DNA of 64,000 nucleotides from Haliea sp. (GTDB taxonomy: Bacteria; Pseudomonadota; Gammaproteobacteria; Pseudomonadales; Halieaceae): assembly GCA_002692965.1 (NCBI GenBank), contig NZNC01000005.1, positions 124,001-188,000 on the forward strand, given 5' to 3'. Shown here one piece after another: positions 44,597 to 55,012 of the stretch. The translations under genes and the position numbers were made by a program. The notes below the pieces were generated by a model, which saw only the letters and a program-made list of their open reading frames with translations, did no database searches and was not told the DNA's origin. Numbering within the stretch: position 1 is the first letter of the stretch; every line of letters starts with the position of its first letter.

Positions 44597-47326
44597 ATGG
44601 GTAAATCACTCGTCATAGTCGAGTCGCCTGCCAAGGCGAAGACGATCAACAAATACCTGGGCCCGGATTTCATCGTGAAGTCCAGCGTCGGGCATATCCG
44701 TGACCTGCCGACCTCGGGCAGCACGGCTCCGGTAGACCCCAAGGAGCGCGCCGCCCAGGCCGCGCGAACGCGCAAGATGTCCCCCGACGAGAAGGCTGCC
44801 CACCGCAAGGCCAAGGCCCGCGAGCAGCTGGTGCGGCGCATGGGTATCGATCCCGAGCACGGCTGGAAAGCCCGCTACCAGATCCTGCCCGGCAAGGAAA
44901 AAGTGGTTTCCGAGCTGAAGAAACTGGCTGCCGACTGTGACGCCGTCTACCTGGCGACTGACCTTGATCGCGAGGGAGAGGCTATCGCCTGGCATTTGCG
45001 CGAGGCGATTGGCGGCGATGACAAGCGCTACCAGCGGGTGGTGTTCAACGAAATCACCAAGAATGCGATCACCGAGGCCTTTCAGCACCCCGCCCACCTC
45101 GACCAGAACCGGGTCAATGCCCAGCAGGCCCGGCGCTTTCTCGATCGCGTGGTGGGCTACATGGTGTCGCCACTGCTGTGGTCCAAGGTGGCCCGCGGCC
45201 TGTCCGCGGGGCGGGTGCAGTCGGTGGCGGTGCGCCTGATCGTCGAGCGCGAACGGGAAATTCGCGCCTTCGTACCTGAGGAATTCTGGGAGGTCCACGC
45301 CGACCTGTTGAGCCAGGAACAGACATCGACCCGTTTCGAGGTGCGCCGCCATCGCGGCGAGAACTTCCGGCCCGGCAATGAGCAGGCGGCCATGGCCGCG
45401 GTGGCGGAACTCGAGGGCCAGCAGTACCAGGTGGCGCAGCGGGAAGACAAGCCCACCCGCTCCAAGCCACCCGCCCCCTTTATCACCTCGACCCTGCAGC
45501 AGGCCGCCAGTACCCGGCTGGGTTTCTCGGTCAAGAAAACCATGACCATGGCCCAGCGCCTCTACGAGGCGGGCTACATCACCTACATGCGAACCGACTC
45601 CACCAACCTGAGCGACGAGGCGGTGGCCAGTTGCCGGGCCTACATCGGCGAGAGCTTCCCGGCGCGCTATCTTCCCGAGCAGCCCAACCGCTACTCCAGC
45701 AAGGAGGGCGCCCAGGAGGCCCACGAAGCCATCCGTCCCTCGGACGTGCGCCTCAAGCAGTCCGCGCTGCAGGGCATGGAGCGGGACGCGGAGCGTCTGT
45801 ACGAGCTGATCTGGCGGCAGTTCGTCGCCTGCCAGATGACCCCCGCGGAATACCTGTCCACAACGGTGACCGTGCGCGCGGGTGACTACGAGCTGGCGGC
45901 ACGCGGACGGATTGTGCGTTTTGACGGTTACACGCGGGTGCTGCCACCGGCCGGTCGCAAGGGCGAGGACGCCGTCCTGCCGGACCTGAAGGAAGGGGAA
46001 GCCCTGGCCCTGGAGGCCCTGCACCCGGCCCAGCATTTTACCAAGCCCCCGGCGCGCTACGGCGAGGCCAGCCTGGTGCGGGAGCTGGAAAAACGCGGTA
46101 TCGGCCGTCCCTCGACCTACGCGTCGATTATTTCCACCATCCAGGATCGCGGCTATGTGCGCCTGGAGAACCGCCGCTTCTACGCCGAGAAAATGGGCGA
46201 TATCGTGACCCAGCGGCTGCAGAACAGTTTCGCCGAGCTGCTGGATTACGGTTTCACCGCCAGCATGGAGGAGCACCTGGACGATGTCGCCCAGGGCGAG
46301 CTGGACTGGAAGCAGCTCCTCGACCGCTTCTACGCCGATTTCCGCGCCCAGCTGGAGCGCGCCGAGGAACCCCAGCCGGTGGGCATGCAGCCCAACGAGC
46401 CCACGATGACCGACATTCCCTGTGCCAAGTGCGGTCGTCCGATGCAGATCCGCACCGCGAGTACCGGGGTGTTCCTGGGCTGTTCGGGTTACTCGCTGCC
46501 GCCCAAGGAGCGCTGCAAGCACACCATCAACCTGATACCCGGCGACGAGGTCATTCGCGAGGATGCCGACGACGAGGCGGAGTCGCGCCTGTTGCGCTCC
46601 AAGCACCGCTGTCGCCTGTGCAATGCCGCCATGGACAGCTATCTGATCGACGAGCAGCGCAAGCTCCACGTCTGCGGCAACAACCCGGACTGTCCGGGCT
46701 ACGAGGTGGAAAGCGGCAAGTTCAAGATCAAGGGCTACGACGGACCCACCCTGGAGTGCGACAAGTGCGGGGCGGAAATGCAGCTCAAGACCGGGCGTTT
46801 TGGCAAGTACTTCGGCTGTACCGCCGAGGACTGCAAGAACACCCGCAAGCTGCTGCGCAACGGCGAGCCGGCCCCGCCTAAGATGGACCCCGTGCCCATG
46901 CCCGAGTTGGCCTGCGAGAAGGTCGACGACCACTATGTCTTGCGCGACGGTGCCGCGGGCCTGTTTCTGGCGGCGAGCCAGTTCCCGCGCAACCGGGAGA
47001 CGCGGGCGCCCTTCGTGGACGAGCTGTTGCCGCACCGGGATGAAATCGACCCCAAGTACACCTTTCTCTTCGATGCCCCGGTCACCGACCCCGAGGGTAA
47101 CCGCACCCAGGTACGCTACAGCCGCAAGAGCGCCGAGCAGTACGTGATGAGCGAGGTTGACGGCAAGGCGACGGGCTGGCGTGCTGTCTATCGCAACGGC
47201 CGCTGGCAGCCCGAGGAGGGCAAGGCCGGCGCTGGCAAGGCAGCGGGCGGCAAGGGCGCCAAGTCGGGTACCGCTCGCAAGCGCAAGGCGGCGCCGGCCA
47301 AGCGCAAGGCGGGTTCAAAAACATGA
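44597..47326 (+). CDS. topA: DNA topoisomerase I
   Basis: A 909-residue type IA topoisomerase that relaxes negative supercoils. Toprim domain at the start ([12 protein letters not shown], then [18 protein letters not shown]), catalytic Tyr in [11 protein letters not shown], and four-Cys zinc fingers in the C-terminal part ([26 protein letters not shown]). The tail (about 870-909) is a Lys/Ala/Gly-rich, DNA-binding extension. ATG 44597 ([10 protein letters not shown]) is the family start. The stop overlaps the next gene by 4 bases. Confidence 0.97.
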   Translation: MGKSLVIVESPAKAKTINKYLGPDFIVKSSVGHIRDLPTSGSTAPVDPKERAAQAARTRKMSPDEKAAHRKAKAREQLVRRMGIDPEHGWKARYQILPGKEKVVSELKKLAADCDAVYLATDLDREGEAIAWHLREAIGGDDKRYQRVVFNEITKNAITEAFQHPAHLDQNRVNAQQARRFLDRVVGYMVSPLLWSKVARGLSAGRVQSVAVRLIVEREREIRAFVPEEFWEVHADLLSQEQTSTRFEVRRHRGENFRPGNEQAAMAAVAELEGQQYQVAQREDKPTRSKPPAPFITSTLQQAASTRLGFSVKKTMTMAQRLYEAGYITYMRTDSTNLSDEAVASCRAYIGESFPARYLPEQPNRYSSKEGAQEAHEAIRPSDVRLKQSALQGMERDAERLYELIWRQFVACQMTPAEYLSTTVTVRAGDYELAARGRIVRFDGYTRVLPPAGRKGEDAVLPDLKEGEALALEALHPAQHFTKPPARYGEASLVRELEKRGIGRPSTYASIISTIQDRGYVRLENRRFYAEKMGDIVTQRLQNSFAELLDYGFTASMEEHLDDVAQGELDWKQLLDRFYADFRAQLERAEEPQPVGMQPNEPTMTDIPCAKCGRPMQIRTASTGVFLGCSGYSLPPKERCKHTINLIPGDEVIREDADDEAESRLLRSKHRCRLCNAAMDSYLIDEQRKLHVCGNNPDCPGYEVESGKFKIKGYDGPTLECDKCGAEMQLKTGRFGKYFGCTAEDCKNTRKLLRNGEPAPPKMDPVPMPELACEKVDDHYVLRDGAAGLFLAASQFPRNRETRAPFVDELLPHRDEIDPKYTFLFDAPVTDPEGNRTQVRYSRKSAEQYVMSEVDGKATGWRAVYRNGRWQPEEGKAGAGKAAGGKGAKSGTARKRKAAPAKRKAGSKT

Positions 47327-47787
47327 GTTCCGCCCGGGGACAGGCCAATCATCACCTCTACCTGGCCCGTCTGTTGCTGGAGGCCTGGCAGCAGGCGCGC
47401 GCCGCCGGCGAGCTGCGCGGCACCCTGGTGGACCAGGCCTGGGCCCCCGCGGTGCGTTTGCACCTGCAGCGCGCCTGGGGCTGGTTTCTGCTCGCGTTGG
47501 CGCAGCCCGCGCAACTGCCCCCCAGCCTTCCCGACTGTGTCGATGCGCTGCCCGCACCGCCCCCGGGGCGCAGTCTGCCGGCCGAGCTGGAAGAATGCCG
47601 GCAGCTGGAGTCCAGCCCCTGGCTGGCGCCCTATCTGCACGAGTCCGCGCTCGGCGAGCCGGCACCCGCAAGGGTCGGCCTGGCGGTGAGCGTCGATCCC
47701 GCCAGCGACCCCGAGGCCCTGGCGGCGACCCTGGACCGCCTGCGGGATACCTTCGATCGTCTCGGCAGTTTTGTCGACGAGAGCTGA
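47323..47787 (+). CDS. DUF6586 family protein
   Basis: A 154-residue, largely helical protein ([33 protein letters not shown]). It is coupled to topA by a 4-base overlap and belongs to the topA-lexA neighbourhood conserved in Pseudomonas-like bacteria. Function unknown. Confidence 0.75.
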   Translation: MSSARGQANHHLYLARLLLEAWQQARAAGELRGTLVDQAWAPAVRLHLQRAWGWFLLALAQPAQLPPSLPDCVDALPAPPPGRSLPAELEECRQLESSPWLAPYLHESALGEPAPARVGLAVSVDPASDPEALAATLDRLRDTFDRLGSFVDES

Positions 47788-47858
47788 TAGCGCTCGAGGC
47801 TGACCCACCGCCCGCCGGCTGTTACACTAGCGTTTCATGTTGCGTGTGAGGAGGCCGT

Positions 47859-48098
47859 GTGCCGACGGCTGTACTGGAAATTGTTGACCTGGGTGATGGC
47901 GAGATCGTGCTGCGACGCTCCGGGGAAGACAGCGAGCCGCTGGTGCGTGTGGAGTTCTCCGAGGAAACCCGCGAGTACCTGATGGACAACAGCCTGGAGG
48001 TGGCCCGGGCCATGTTCCAGGCGGGCCTGCAGGCGGCCGCCGTGCTGCTTGAGCAGGAGGATGACACCATGGCCGAGCGCCCCCGGGTTTTGCACTGA
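47859..48098 (+). CDS. Conserved small protein between topA and lexA (79 aa)
   Basis: A 79-residue acidic protein (VLEIVDLGDGEIVLRR; RVEFSEETREYLMDN; ARAMFQAGLQAAAVLLEQED). GTG start with a strong GAGGAGG ribosome site. A similar small ORF occurs at this place in Pseudomonas. Function unknown. Confidence 0.78.
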   Translation: MPTAVLEIVDLGDGEIVLRRSGEDSEPLVRVEFSEETREYLMDNSLEVARAMFQAGLQAAAVLLEQEDDTMAERPRVLH

Positions 48099-48125
48099 TA
48101 CCCGGCGGGCAGCCCGACTGATGGT

Positions 48126-48728
48126 CTAGTGGTCGCGGCGAATTACGCCGACACTCAACCCTTCAATCACCAGTGACTGCTCCCGCAGATCGACCTGGAT
48201 CGGCTGGTAGTCAGGGTTTTCCGGCAGCAGGGCCACCTGGTGCCGCTGCCGGCCGCGCTGGAAGCGTTTTACCGTGACCTCATCGTCGATGCGCGCGACC
48301 ACGATGTCGCCGTTGCGGGCTTCGTGGGTACTGTGCACCGCCAGCAGGTCGCCGTCGAGGATGCCCGCTTCGATCATGCTGTCCCCCTGCACCCGCAGGA
48401 AGTAGTCGGCGGCGGGGCGGAAGAAGGAGGAGGGCAGGGGACAGTAGTCCTCGATGTGCTCCTGGGCCAGCAGGGGGCTGCCCGCGGCCACACGGCCGAC
48501 GATGGGGATTCCCGCAGGCTCGGGCAGGCGAATGCCCCGGGAGGCGCCGGCGATGATTTCGATAGCGCCCTTGCGGGCCAGTGCCTTGAGGTGCTCCTCC
48601 GCCGCATTGGCGGAGCGAAAACCGAGTTCGCGGGCGATGTCGGCGCGGGTCGGAGGATAGCCCGTCGCATCGATGTGGCGCCGAATCAGGTCCAGAACCT
48701 GTTGTTGCCGCTGGGTCAATCTCTCCAT
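48126..48728 (-). CDS. lexA: LexA repressor
   Basis: A 200-residue SOS repressor. Winged HTH in residues 1-65 ([20 protein letters not shown]), self-cleavage site Ala82-Gly83 in RVAAGSP, catalytic Ser117 in GDSMIEAGI and Lys154 in EVTVKRFQ. It represses DNA-damage genes until RecA filaments provoke cleavage. Two SOS boxes and its promoter lie upstream. Confidence 0.97.
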   Translation of the reverse strand: MERLTQRQQQVLDLIRRHIDATGYPPTRADIARELGFRSANAAEEHLKALARKGAIEIIAGASRGIRLPEPAGIPIVGRVAAGSPLLAQEHIEDYCPLPSSFFRPAADYFLRVQGDSMIEAGILDGDLLAVHSTHEARNGDIVVARIDDEVTVKRFQRGRQRHQVALLPENPDYQPIQVDLREQSLVIEGLSVGVIRRDH

Positions 48729-48739
48729 GTCACAGCCAC

Positions 48740-48774
48740 CTGTAATTTTGTACAGTGGCTGTGATTATATACAG
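48740..48774. promoter_or_regulatory. Two LexA (SOS) boxes
   Basis: CTG-N10-CAG at 48740-48755 and 48759-48774, both with AT-rich centres, 3 bases apart. The upstream one (relative to lexA) overlaps the -10 element. Confidence 0.93.
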
Positions 48775-48793
48775 TGGCCCGCCGCGGACACAA
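48764..48793 (-). promoter_or_regulatory. lexA promoter
   Basis: On the minus strand TTGTGT (48793-48788), 18-base spacer, TATAAT (48769-48764). The -10 lies inside an SOS box, which explains autorepression. Confidence 0.75.
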
Positions 48794-48827
48794 GCCGCCA
48801 CTTTGGGTATCACCTCGTGGGGCGTCG

Positions 48828-49148
48828 CTAGTACTCCTCCACCCCGAGCATGGCGTCCGGTTCGATGGTGCTGACCGGGTTGTTCCAGTCTTCCGGGTGG
48901 TAGGGCAGGTCGGGATCGGCGCTGTCCTCGTCGTCCAGCTCGAAGGGGTTGCGCCAGTCCTCCGGGGCGGCGGCCGGCTCCAGGGCCAGCTGGCTCCAGA
49001 CCTCGAGGTCGAATTCGGCGACCTCGCCATCGACGTACTGCACTTCGACCGCCAGGCCCTGGGGCTCCCAGGCAACCACTTCAAACAGGGTGTCGGTTTC
49101 CACATCCAGGTACCAGCGGCCCACAACGGGATTGAGCATCCGTTTCAT
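48828..49148 (-). CDS. Small acidic conserved protein (DUF6763-like, 106 aa)
   Basis: A 106-residue protein with a beta-rich N-terminal half (RWYLDVETDTLFEVVAWEPQ; VEVQYVDGEVAEFDL) and an acidic, Pro-Asn-rich tail (PEDWRNPFELDDEDS and PEDWNNPVS form a repeated motif). Unknown function; seen in marine gammaproteobacteria. The 271 bases up to the next gene hold nothing convincing. Confidence 0.72.
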   Translation of the reverse strand: MKRMLNPVVGRWYLDVETDTLFEVVAWEPQGLAVEVQYVDGEVAEFDLEVWSQLALEPAAAPEDWRNPFELDDEDSADPDLPYHPEDWNNPVSTIEPDAMLGVEEY

Positions 49149-49419
49149 TGTGTTTCCTCCCTGTGGCGTTAGACTGACTCCCGATCAACATACCATGCAG
49201 CGGGCCGCTGTCCATTATGGAAAGCCGGAATATGCAAGGCGCTTGTTTATGCGTCTTTTCGCAGCCGTTGTGGGTAACCACCGACAAATCAGCGTCTTGC
49301 AGGCGGCACCGAGAAGCGGTCTGATCCCGTTTCCGGTGTGTTATGTCCGCACGGCGTCAAGCAGGGGGCAGGTAAATGACAAATCGGTCTAACTCACCCG
49401 GGCACCAGGGGGTGCGGGC

Positions 49420-50166
49420 ATGAGCTGGGCAATCATCGGTGGCACCGGGCTGCATCAGCTGCCGGGGCTGGAGGTCGTGGAAGAGCGACACCCCGAGACA
49501 CCCTGGGGGCGGGCCTCGCGGCCGCTGCAACGGGGTCGCCTCAACGGCGAGACCGTGTGGTTCCTGCAGCGCCACGGCAGCCCGGCGGCGGTCCCGCCCC
49601 ACCGGATCAACTACCGGGCCAATATCGCCGCGCTCCAGGCCGTGGGGGCGACCCACATTGTCGGTGTCAACGCGGTGGGCGGGCTGCACATAGACCTGCT
49701 TCCCGGCACGCTGGTGGTCCCGGACCAGCTGGTGGATTACACCTGGGGTCGCGAGCACACCTTCGACGAGGGGGCCGATGGCCACTTGTTGCATATCGAC
49801 TTCACCGAGCCCTACGACGCCGGCCTGCGCGAGGCCCTGCTGGCCGCTGCCCGCAGGGCCGAACTGGACTGTCGGGCGGCGGGGGTGCACGCGATCCCCC
49901 AGGGGCCGCGGCTGGAAACCGCGGCGGAGGTACGGCGCCTGCGCCGGGATGGCGGCGATGTGGTGGGAATGACCGGGATGCCCGAGGCAGCGCTGGCGCG
50001 GGAGGCCGGGCTGGCCTATGCCAGCCTGTGCATGGTGGTGAATGCCGCCGCCGGGCTGGGGGATGCCCCCCTGACCCTGGCGGCGATGCGCGAGACCCTG
50101 GAGGCCAATGCTGGCCGGGTCAGGGTGCTGCTGGCGAACCTGCTGGCTGCTGCAGCGCCGGGCTGA
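49420..50166 (+). CDS. S-methyl-5'-thioinosine phosphorylase
   Basis: A 248-residue PNP/MTAP-family enzyme that splits methylthioinosine with phosphate in methionine salvage, as in Pseudomonas PA3004. Landmarks: IIGGTGL at the start, the phosphate site RHG, VNAVGGLH, IPQGPRLETAAEVRRLRRDG and GMTGMPEAALAREAG. Orthology to the Pseudomonas enzyme is supported by position near lexA, csiV and mfd. The last 47 bases overlap the end of csiV on the other strand. Confidence 0.86.
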   Translation: MSWAIIGGTGLHQLPGLEVVEERHPETPWGRASRPLQRGRLNGETVWFLQRHGSPAAVPPHRINYRANIAALQAVGATHIVGVNAVGGLHIDLLPGTLVVPDQLVDYTWGREHTFDEGADGHLLHIDFTEPYDAGLREALLAAARRAELDCRAAGVHAIPQGPRLETAAEVRRLRRDGGDVVGMTGMPEAALAREAGLAYASLCMVVNAAAGLGDAPLTLAAMRETLEANAGRVRVLLANLLAAAAPG

Positions 50167-51364
50167 CCCCGGCTTTCCCCTCGGCTGCGTCGACCGGAGC
50201 GCCGTTTTCCAGTGCTGCGCCGGTCGTCAGGTGGTGCCACGCGCGATCGTAGTCGGCCGCTTCCAGGGTGTCGCTGTCCAGCGGGGTCAGCTTGATGATC
50301 AGGCCCAGCCGGGGGTGGTCGAGATAGTGAACCTCCCCCGAGCGCATGCGCCGCTGTTGCTCCAGGGTCACCGCGTGTCGCCAGGGCCAGTCGGGTGGCG
50401 CCTCGGTCGTCGGCGGTGCCGGGAACAGGCGCCGGTCGAGGTGCGCCGGCAGGACGCCGGGGACCAGCAGCCAGCTCAGCGCGCGGGCATCCGGCTGTTC
50501 CCTCAGCAGACTGGCTGGCCCCCGCGGCGGGCTGGGCATGGCGCCCTCCCCGGGGAAGGTGTCGCCCTCGGTGTTGAGCCACAAGCGGGTGCTCAGATGC
50601 AGGTAGCGCGAACGGCTGAGCTGGACGCTGCCCTGCAGCCGTGGCCAGCTGCCCCCGTCTCCGGAGTGGTCCAGGATAATCGGGCGCAGGGATGCGCCCT
50701 CGGGGATTGGCTGCCACCAGCGCTCGTGAAACAGAATGCGGTAGCCCCCGTTGCGGGCCATGTAGGCGGCCTTGCCGCGAAACTCGTGGCCGCTGGCGGG
50801 CAGCAGGGCGTGGGGGACCGGCAGCCGTGGCGGCGCCTCGGGGGCTTCGGCCGCCGCGGCAGTGTCGGCGTCGGCCCCGGGATTCTCTGGCACTGGATCT
50901 GAGGCCGCCGCGGGCGTGCCGTTGCCGGCGACCCCGGTGGTGTCGTCAACGGCACGGGTGGCTGCGGCCCCGGTGATGGCGGCCTGGCTGTCGGAGGCTT
51001 CCGGTGTCCCGCCCGTGGGGGGAATGTCTGCCGCCGGGGGCAGACTTGACGGAACGCGCCAGGCGGCCGCCAGCGGCGGCAGGGTCAACACCTGGCGCCC
51101 CCGGGCGTCCACCTGGCTGGCGAGGGCCTCGGGGTGCTCCGCGATCCGGGTCTGCAGACGCTGGGGGTCGATCAGGAAGCGTCCGTTCCCGGGGTAGGCG
51201 AGATCCGGGAAGGGCGGCCAGGCCTCGCCGTCCGCCCGGAGTCGGGCGGGCTGCTCGACAACCAGCAGCTCCACCTGGTACCAGTCGGTGGGCTCCGCAG
51301 ATAAAGCGGTGCTGCCCGCGAGACCGAACAGCAGGGCGAATGTGCGGGTGAACGGGCTTCTCAT
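50120..51364 (-). CDS. csiV: CsiV family envelope protein
   Basis: A 414-residue protein with a signal peptide (TFALLFGLAGSTALSA), the start EPTDWYQVELLVVEQ typical of CsiV, a low-complexity Ala/Pro/Thr stretch (about 110-180), and the conserved end KMRSGEVHYLDHP-like segment (MRSGEVHYLDHPRLGLIIK). CsiV binds peptidoglycan and supports growth with D-amino acids in Vibrio. Its ATG shares one base with the mfd stop. Confidence 0.82.
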   Translation of the reverse strand: MRSPFTRTFALLFGLAGSTALSAEPTDWYQVELLVVEQPARLRADGEAWPPFPDLAYPGNGRFLIDPQRLQTRIAEHPEALASQVDARGRQVLTLPPLAAAWRVPSSLPPAADIPPTGGTPEASDSQAAITGAAATRAVDDTTGVAGNGTPAAASDPVPENPGADADTAAAAEAPEAPPRLPVPHALLPASGHEFRGKAAYMARNGGYRILFHERWWQPIPEGASLRPIILDHSGDGGSWPRLQGSVQLSRSRYLHLSTRLWLNTEGDTFPGEGAMPSPPRGPASLLREQPDARALSWLLVPGVLPAHLDRRLFPAPPTTEAPPDWPWRHAVTLEQQRRMRSGEVHYLDHPRLGLIIKLTPLDSDTLEAADYDRAWHHLTTGAALENGAPVDAAEGKAGVSPALQQPAGSPAAP

Positions 51365-54300
51365 CAGGCGGCTTCCTCGTTGGCGTCGGCGGCAAAACGG
51401 GCCAGCAGGTCGCCGACAAACTGCTCCCGTTCCTCCGGGGTTTCCAGGGCGCCGCGGTAGCGCAGGCGGGTGGCGCCGGCGAGCTGCCAGGCTTTCGGGT
51501 CGCCCTGCACCAGCTTGACCAGGCTCATGGGGTTGACCCGGGTATCGGCGCTGAAGTCAATGCTGCCACCCGCGGGCCCGATGTCCAGCCCGACGATGCC
51601 AAGGGATTCCGCCTGCTGCCGCAGCCTGGCCATCAGCACCAGGTGCTTGACCGGTTGCGGCAGCAGGCCGAAGCGGTCGATCATTTCCACCTGGATGGCG
51701 CGCAGGGCCTCTTCGCTGCCGGCGGCGGCTATGCGCTTGTAGAGCACCAGGCGGGTATTGATGTCGGGCAGGTAGTCCTCGGGAATCAGGGCCGGCAGAT
51801 GCAGGTTGATCTCGGTGCCGTGTTCCAGGGGGCTGTCGGTATTCGGCAGTTCGCCCCGGCGCAGCGCCGCCACGGCGCGCTCCAGCATGCGGGTGTAGAG
51901 GGAAAAGCCCACGCTGTGGATCTGGCCGCTCTGGTCGTCGCCGAGCAGTTCCCCCGCGCCGCGGATCTCGAGGTCGTGGGTGGCCAGCTGGTAACCGGCG
52001 CCGAGGTCGCCGGCGGCCTCGATCGCCTCCAGGCGCTTTTCCGCGTCCGGCGTGATGGCGGAGCGCGGCGGGCAGAGGAGGTAGGCGTAGGCCTGGTGGT
52101 GGGAGCGGCCGACCCGGCCGCGCAGCTGGTGCAGCTGGGCCAGGCCAAAGCGGTCGGCGCGCTCGATGATGATGGTGTTGGCGTTGGGGATGTCGATCCC
52201 GGTCTCGATGATGGTGGTGCACAGCAGGATGTGGTGGCGCTGGTGATAGAAGGCTGACATCACCTGCTCCAGCTCGGTTTCCCGCATCTGCCCGTGGGCG
52301 ACCCCGATCGACAGGTCCGGCAGCAGCTCGCGCAGCTTGCGGGCGGCTTCCTGGATGGTCTTCACCTCGTTGTGCAGGTAGTAGACCTGGCCGCCGCGCA
52401 GGGTCTCCCGCAGGACCGCCTCGCGAATCAGGGCGATGTTGTGCTCGCGCACGAAGGTCTTGATCGACAGCCGGCGCGCGGGCGGCGTGGCGATGATGGA
52501 GAGGTCGCGCATGCCCCCCAGGGCCATGTTCAGGGTGCGCGGAATCGGCGTCGCGGTGAGGGTGAGAATGTCCACCTCCGCGCGCAGGGCCTTGATCGCC
52601 TCCTTCTGCTTGACCCCGAAGCGGTGCTCCTCGTCGATGATCAGCAGGCCCAGGTCGGCAAAGCGGAACTCCTTGGACAGCAGCTTGTGGGTGCCCACCA
52701 GGATATCGATATCGCCGCGTTCCAGCCGCGCCAGCACCGCGTCCATTTCCTTGCCGCTGCGGAAGCGCGAGACCACTTCCACGGTCACCGGCCAGTCGGC
52801 AAAGCGGTCGGCAAAGGAGTTGTAGTGTTGCTGGGCGAGGAGGGTGGTGGGCACCAGTACCGCCACCTGCTTGGCGTTGCGGGCGGCGATAAAGGCGGCG
52901 CGCATGGCCACCTCGGTCTTGCCGAAGCCGACATCGCCGCAGACCAGGCGATCCATCACCCGCGGGCTGGTCATGTCGTCGATCACCGCCTGGATACTGG
53001 CGGCCTGGTCGGCGGTCTCCTCGAAGGGGAAGCTGGCGGCGAACTGTTCGTACTCCAGTGCCGGGAGCTCGAAGCAGAAGCCCTGGCGGGCCTCGCGGCG
53101 GGCGTAGACATCCAGCAGCTGGGCGGCGACGTCACTGGCGCGCTCGCTGGCCTTGCGGCGGGCCTTCTCCCACTGGTCGGAGCCCAGCTTGTGCAGGGGC
53201 GCCAGGTCGGGGTCGGCGCCGGCGTAGCGGCTGACCAGGTGCAGCGAGGTCACCGGCACATAGAGCTTGCTGCCGCCGGCGTATTCCAGCGCCAGGAACT
53301 CGGTGTCGGCGCCATCCACGTTGAGGCTCTGCAGGCCCAGGTAGCGGCCCACGCCGTGCTCCAGGTGCACCACGGGCACCCCTTCGCGCAGCTCGTTGAT
53401 GTCGCGGAAGGCATTGTCGATGCTGGTTTCATCGCTCTTGCGCCGCCGGCGGCGCTGGGCTACTCGGTTGCCGAAGAGCTGGGGCTCGACCACCAGGGCC
53501 GGCTCGCCGGGGCCGCTGTACAGCCCGCGGTCCACCGGCGCGGTGGCGATGGCGAAGTCCAGGCCGGAGGCGAGGAAGCCGGGCCAGTTGTCGACCTCTA
53601 TCGGGTACAGGTCGTGGGCGGCGAGGTTTTCCAGCAGGATTTCCCGGCGGCCGGCGGATTCCGCGCACAGCAGGACCGGGCCGCGGTGGCGGTCGAGGAA
53701 GCCGCGCAGGCGGTCGGCGGGGGCCTCGCGCACGCCCTCGGCACCCAGGGTGGGCGGCGGCAGGCAGCCGCTTTCCACGTGGACAGGCGCCTGCGGGTCG
53801 CGGCGTAGTTCTAGTACCGCGGTCTCGCCCAGCAGTTGATAGAGCTCCTCCGCGGCGGTGAAGCAGCGCCGCGGTGGCAGCAGGGGGCGCCGCGGGTCGA
53901 TCCCGTGCTCCTCGAAACGCCGGTTGGCGTCCTCCCAGAAGCGCCGCGCCGCCTGGAACGTGTCCCCCACCGTGATCACCGGCGTGCGCTCGGGCAGATA
54001 GTCGAAGAGGGTGGCGCAGCGCTCGAAGAACAGCGGCAGGTAGTACTCGCAGCCCCCGGGGGCGCGACCTGCGCTGACCTCGGTGAAGGTCGGGCAGCTG
54101 TCGGGGTCGACGTCAAAGGCGGCGTACCAGTTCATCTTGAAGCGTTCGATGGCGGCGCTGTTGAGCGGAAACTCCCGCGCCGGCAGCAGGTTGATCCGCT
54201 CGACCTTTTCCACCGTGCGCTGGGTTTCCGGGTCGAAAACCCGCAGGCTGTCCACTTCGTCGTCGAGCAGGTCGACCCGGTAGGGCTGCTCGCTGCCCAT

Positions 54301-54828
54301 GGGGAAAATGTCCAGCAGGGAGCCGCGCAGAGCGAATTCACCGTGCTCGTAGACGGTGTCCGCATGGCGGTAGCCGTTGCGCTCGAGGTTGCGGCGGAAT
54401 TCATCGCGGTCCAGGGTGTCACCCGGTTCCAGCACCAGGCTGGAACCCGCGATGTAATCGGTGGGCGAGAGCCGGTGCATCAGGGTTGAAACCGGGACCA
54501 CCAGAATGCCGGCGCGGGTCCGGGGCAGGTGGAAGAGGGTCCGCAGGCGATCGGAGATGATGTCCTCGTGGGGTGAGAAGCTGTCGTAGGGCAGCGTCTC
54601 CCAGTCGGGAAAGGCCAGAATCTCGAGTTCGCGGTCGATAAAGAAGGACAGCTCGCGCTCCAGGGCGATAGCGGAGCTGGTATCGGCGGTGACCACCAGC
54701 AACAGGCGATCGGCCGGGGCCAGTTCGGCCACGGCGCGGGCTTCGGCGCTGCCGTAAAAGGGACCGATGGCGGTGCGTGAACCGGGCTTGCCGGGCCAGG
54801 GGGTGCCCTCCAGCAGGGGTGCAAACAT
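51364..54828 (-). CDS. mfd: Transcription-repair coupling factor
   Basis: An 1154-residue Mfd. UvrB-like N-terminal module, RNA polymerase-interacting region (about 480-540, VVHLEHGVGRYLGLQ), RecG-like translocase with Walker A VCGDVGFGKTEVAMR and DEEHRFG box, then the TRCF C-terminal domain. It removes stalled RNA polymerase at lesions and recruits UvrA. Confidence 0.97.
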   Translation of the reverse strand: MFAPLLEGTPWPGKPGSRTAIGPFYGSAEARAVAELAPADRLLLVVTADTSSAIALERELSFFIDRELEILAFPDWETLPYDSFSPHEDIISDRLRTLFHLPRTRAGILVVPVSTLMHRLSPTDYIAGSSLVLEPGDTLDRDEFRRNLERNGYRHADTVYEHGEFALRGSLLDIFPMGSEQPYRVDLLDDEVDSLRVFDPETQRTVEKVERINLLPAREFPLNSAAIERFKMNWYAAFDVDPDSCPTFTEVSAGRAPGGCEYYLPLFFERCATLFDYLPERTPVITVGDTFQAARRFWEDANRRFEEHGIDPRRPLLPPRRCFTAAEELYQLLGETAVLELRRDPQAPVHVESGCLPPPTLGAEGVREAPADRLRGFLDRHRGPVLLCAESAGRREILLENLAAHDLYPIEVDNWPGFLASGLDFAIATAPVDRGLYSGPGEPALVVEPQLFGNRVAQRRRRRKSDETSIDNAFRDINELREGVPVVHLEHGVGRYLGLQSLNVDGADTEFLALEYAGGSKLYVPVTSLHLVSRYAGADPDLAPLHKLGSDQWEKARRKASERASDVAAQLLDVYARREARQGFCFELPALEYEQFAASFPFEETADQAASIQAVIDDMTSPRVMDRLVCGDVGFGKTEVAMRAAFIAARNAKQVAVLVPTTLLAQQHYNSFADRFADWPVTVEVVSRFRSGKEMDAVLARLERGDIDILVGTHKLLSKEFRFADLGLLIIDEEHRFGVKQKEAIKALRAEVDILTLTATPIPRTLNMALGGMRDLSIIATPPARRLSIKTFVREHNIALIREAVLRETLRGGQVYYLHNEVKTIQEAARKLRELLPDLSIGVAHGQMRETELEQVMSAFYHQRHHILLCTTIIETGIDIPNANTIIIERADRFGLAQLHQLRGRVGRSHHQAYAYLLCPPRSAITPDAEKRLEAIEAAGDLGAGYQLATHDLEIRGAGELLGDDQSGQIHSVGFSLYTRMLERAVAALRRGELPNTDSPLEHGTEINLHLPALIPEDYLPDINTRLVLYKRIAAAGSEEALRAIQVEMIDRFGLLPQPVKHLVLMARLRQQAESLGIVGLDIGPAGGSIDFSADTRVNPMSLVKLVQGDPKAWQLAGATRLRYRGALETPEEREQFVGDLLARFAADANEEAA

Positions 54829-55012
54829 GGGTGTCCTGGGTCTTCAGCGGATTGGCGGCCTATTGTAAAGCAATCGTGCGGCGGGGAAACGCCGCGGCCA
54901 GTCTGATTCGGCAGCGTGAATAGTCACGGCTTGCCTTGCCCTCGGCGGGGCGGGGAACGATAATACGCGCCCGTCGAATTCCCTCATCCCCAGGCAGAAA
55001 GGTAGACAGCCC

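Noticed and set aside
44606-47035. 809-codon minus-strand open frame opposite topA
   Set aside because: Antisense shadow of a very long GC-rich gene; no recognisable domain.
47788-48125. sulA-like cell-division inhibitor between topA and lexA
   Set aside because: Only the 79-codon conserved small gene is there; it has no SulA features.
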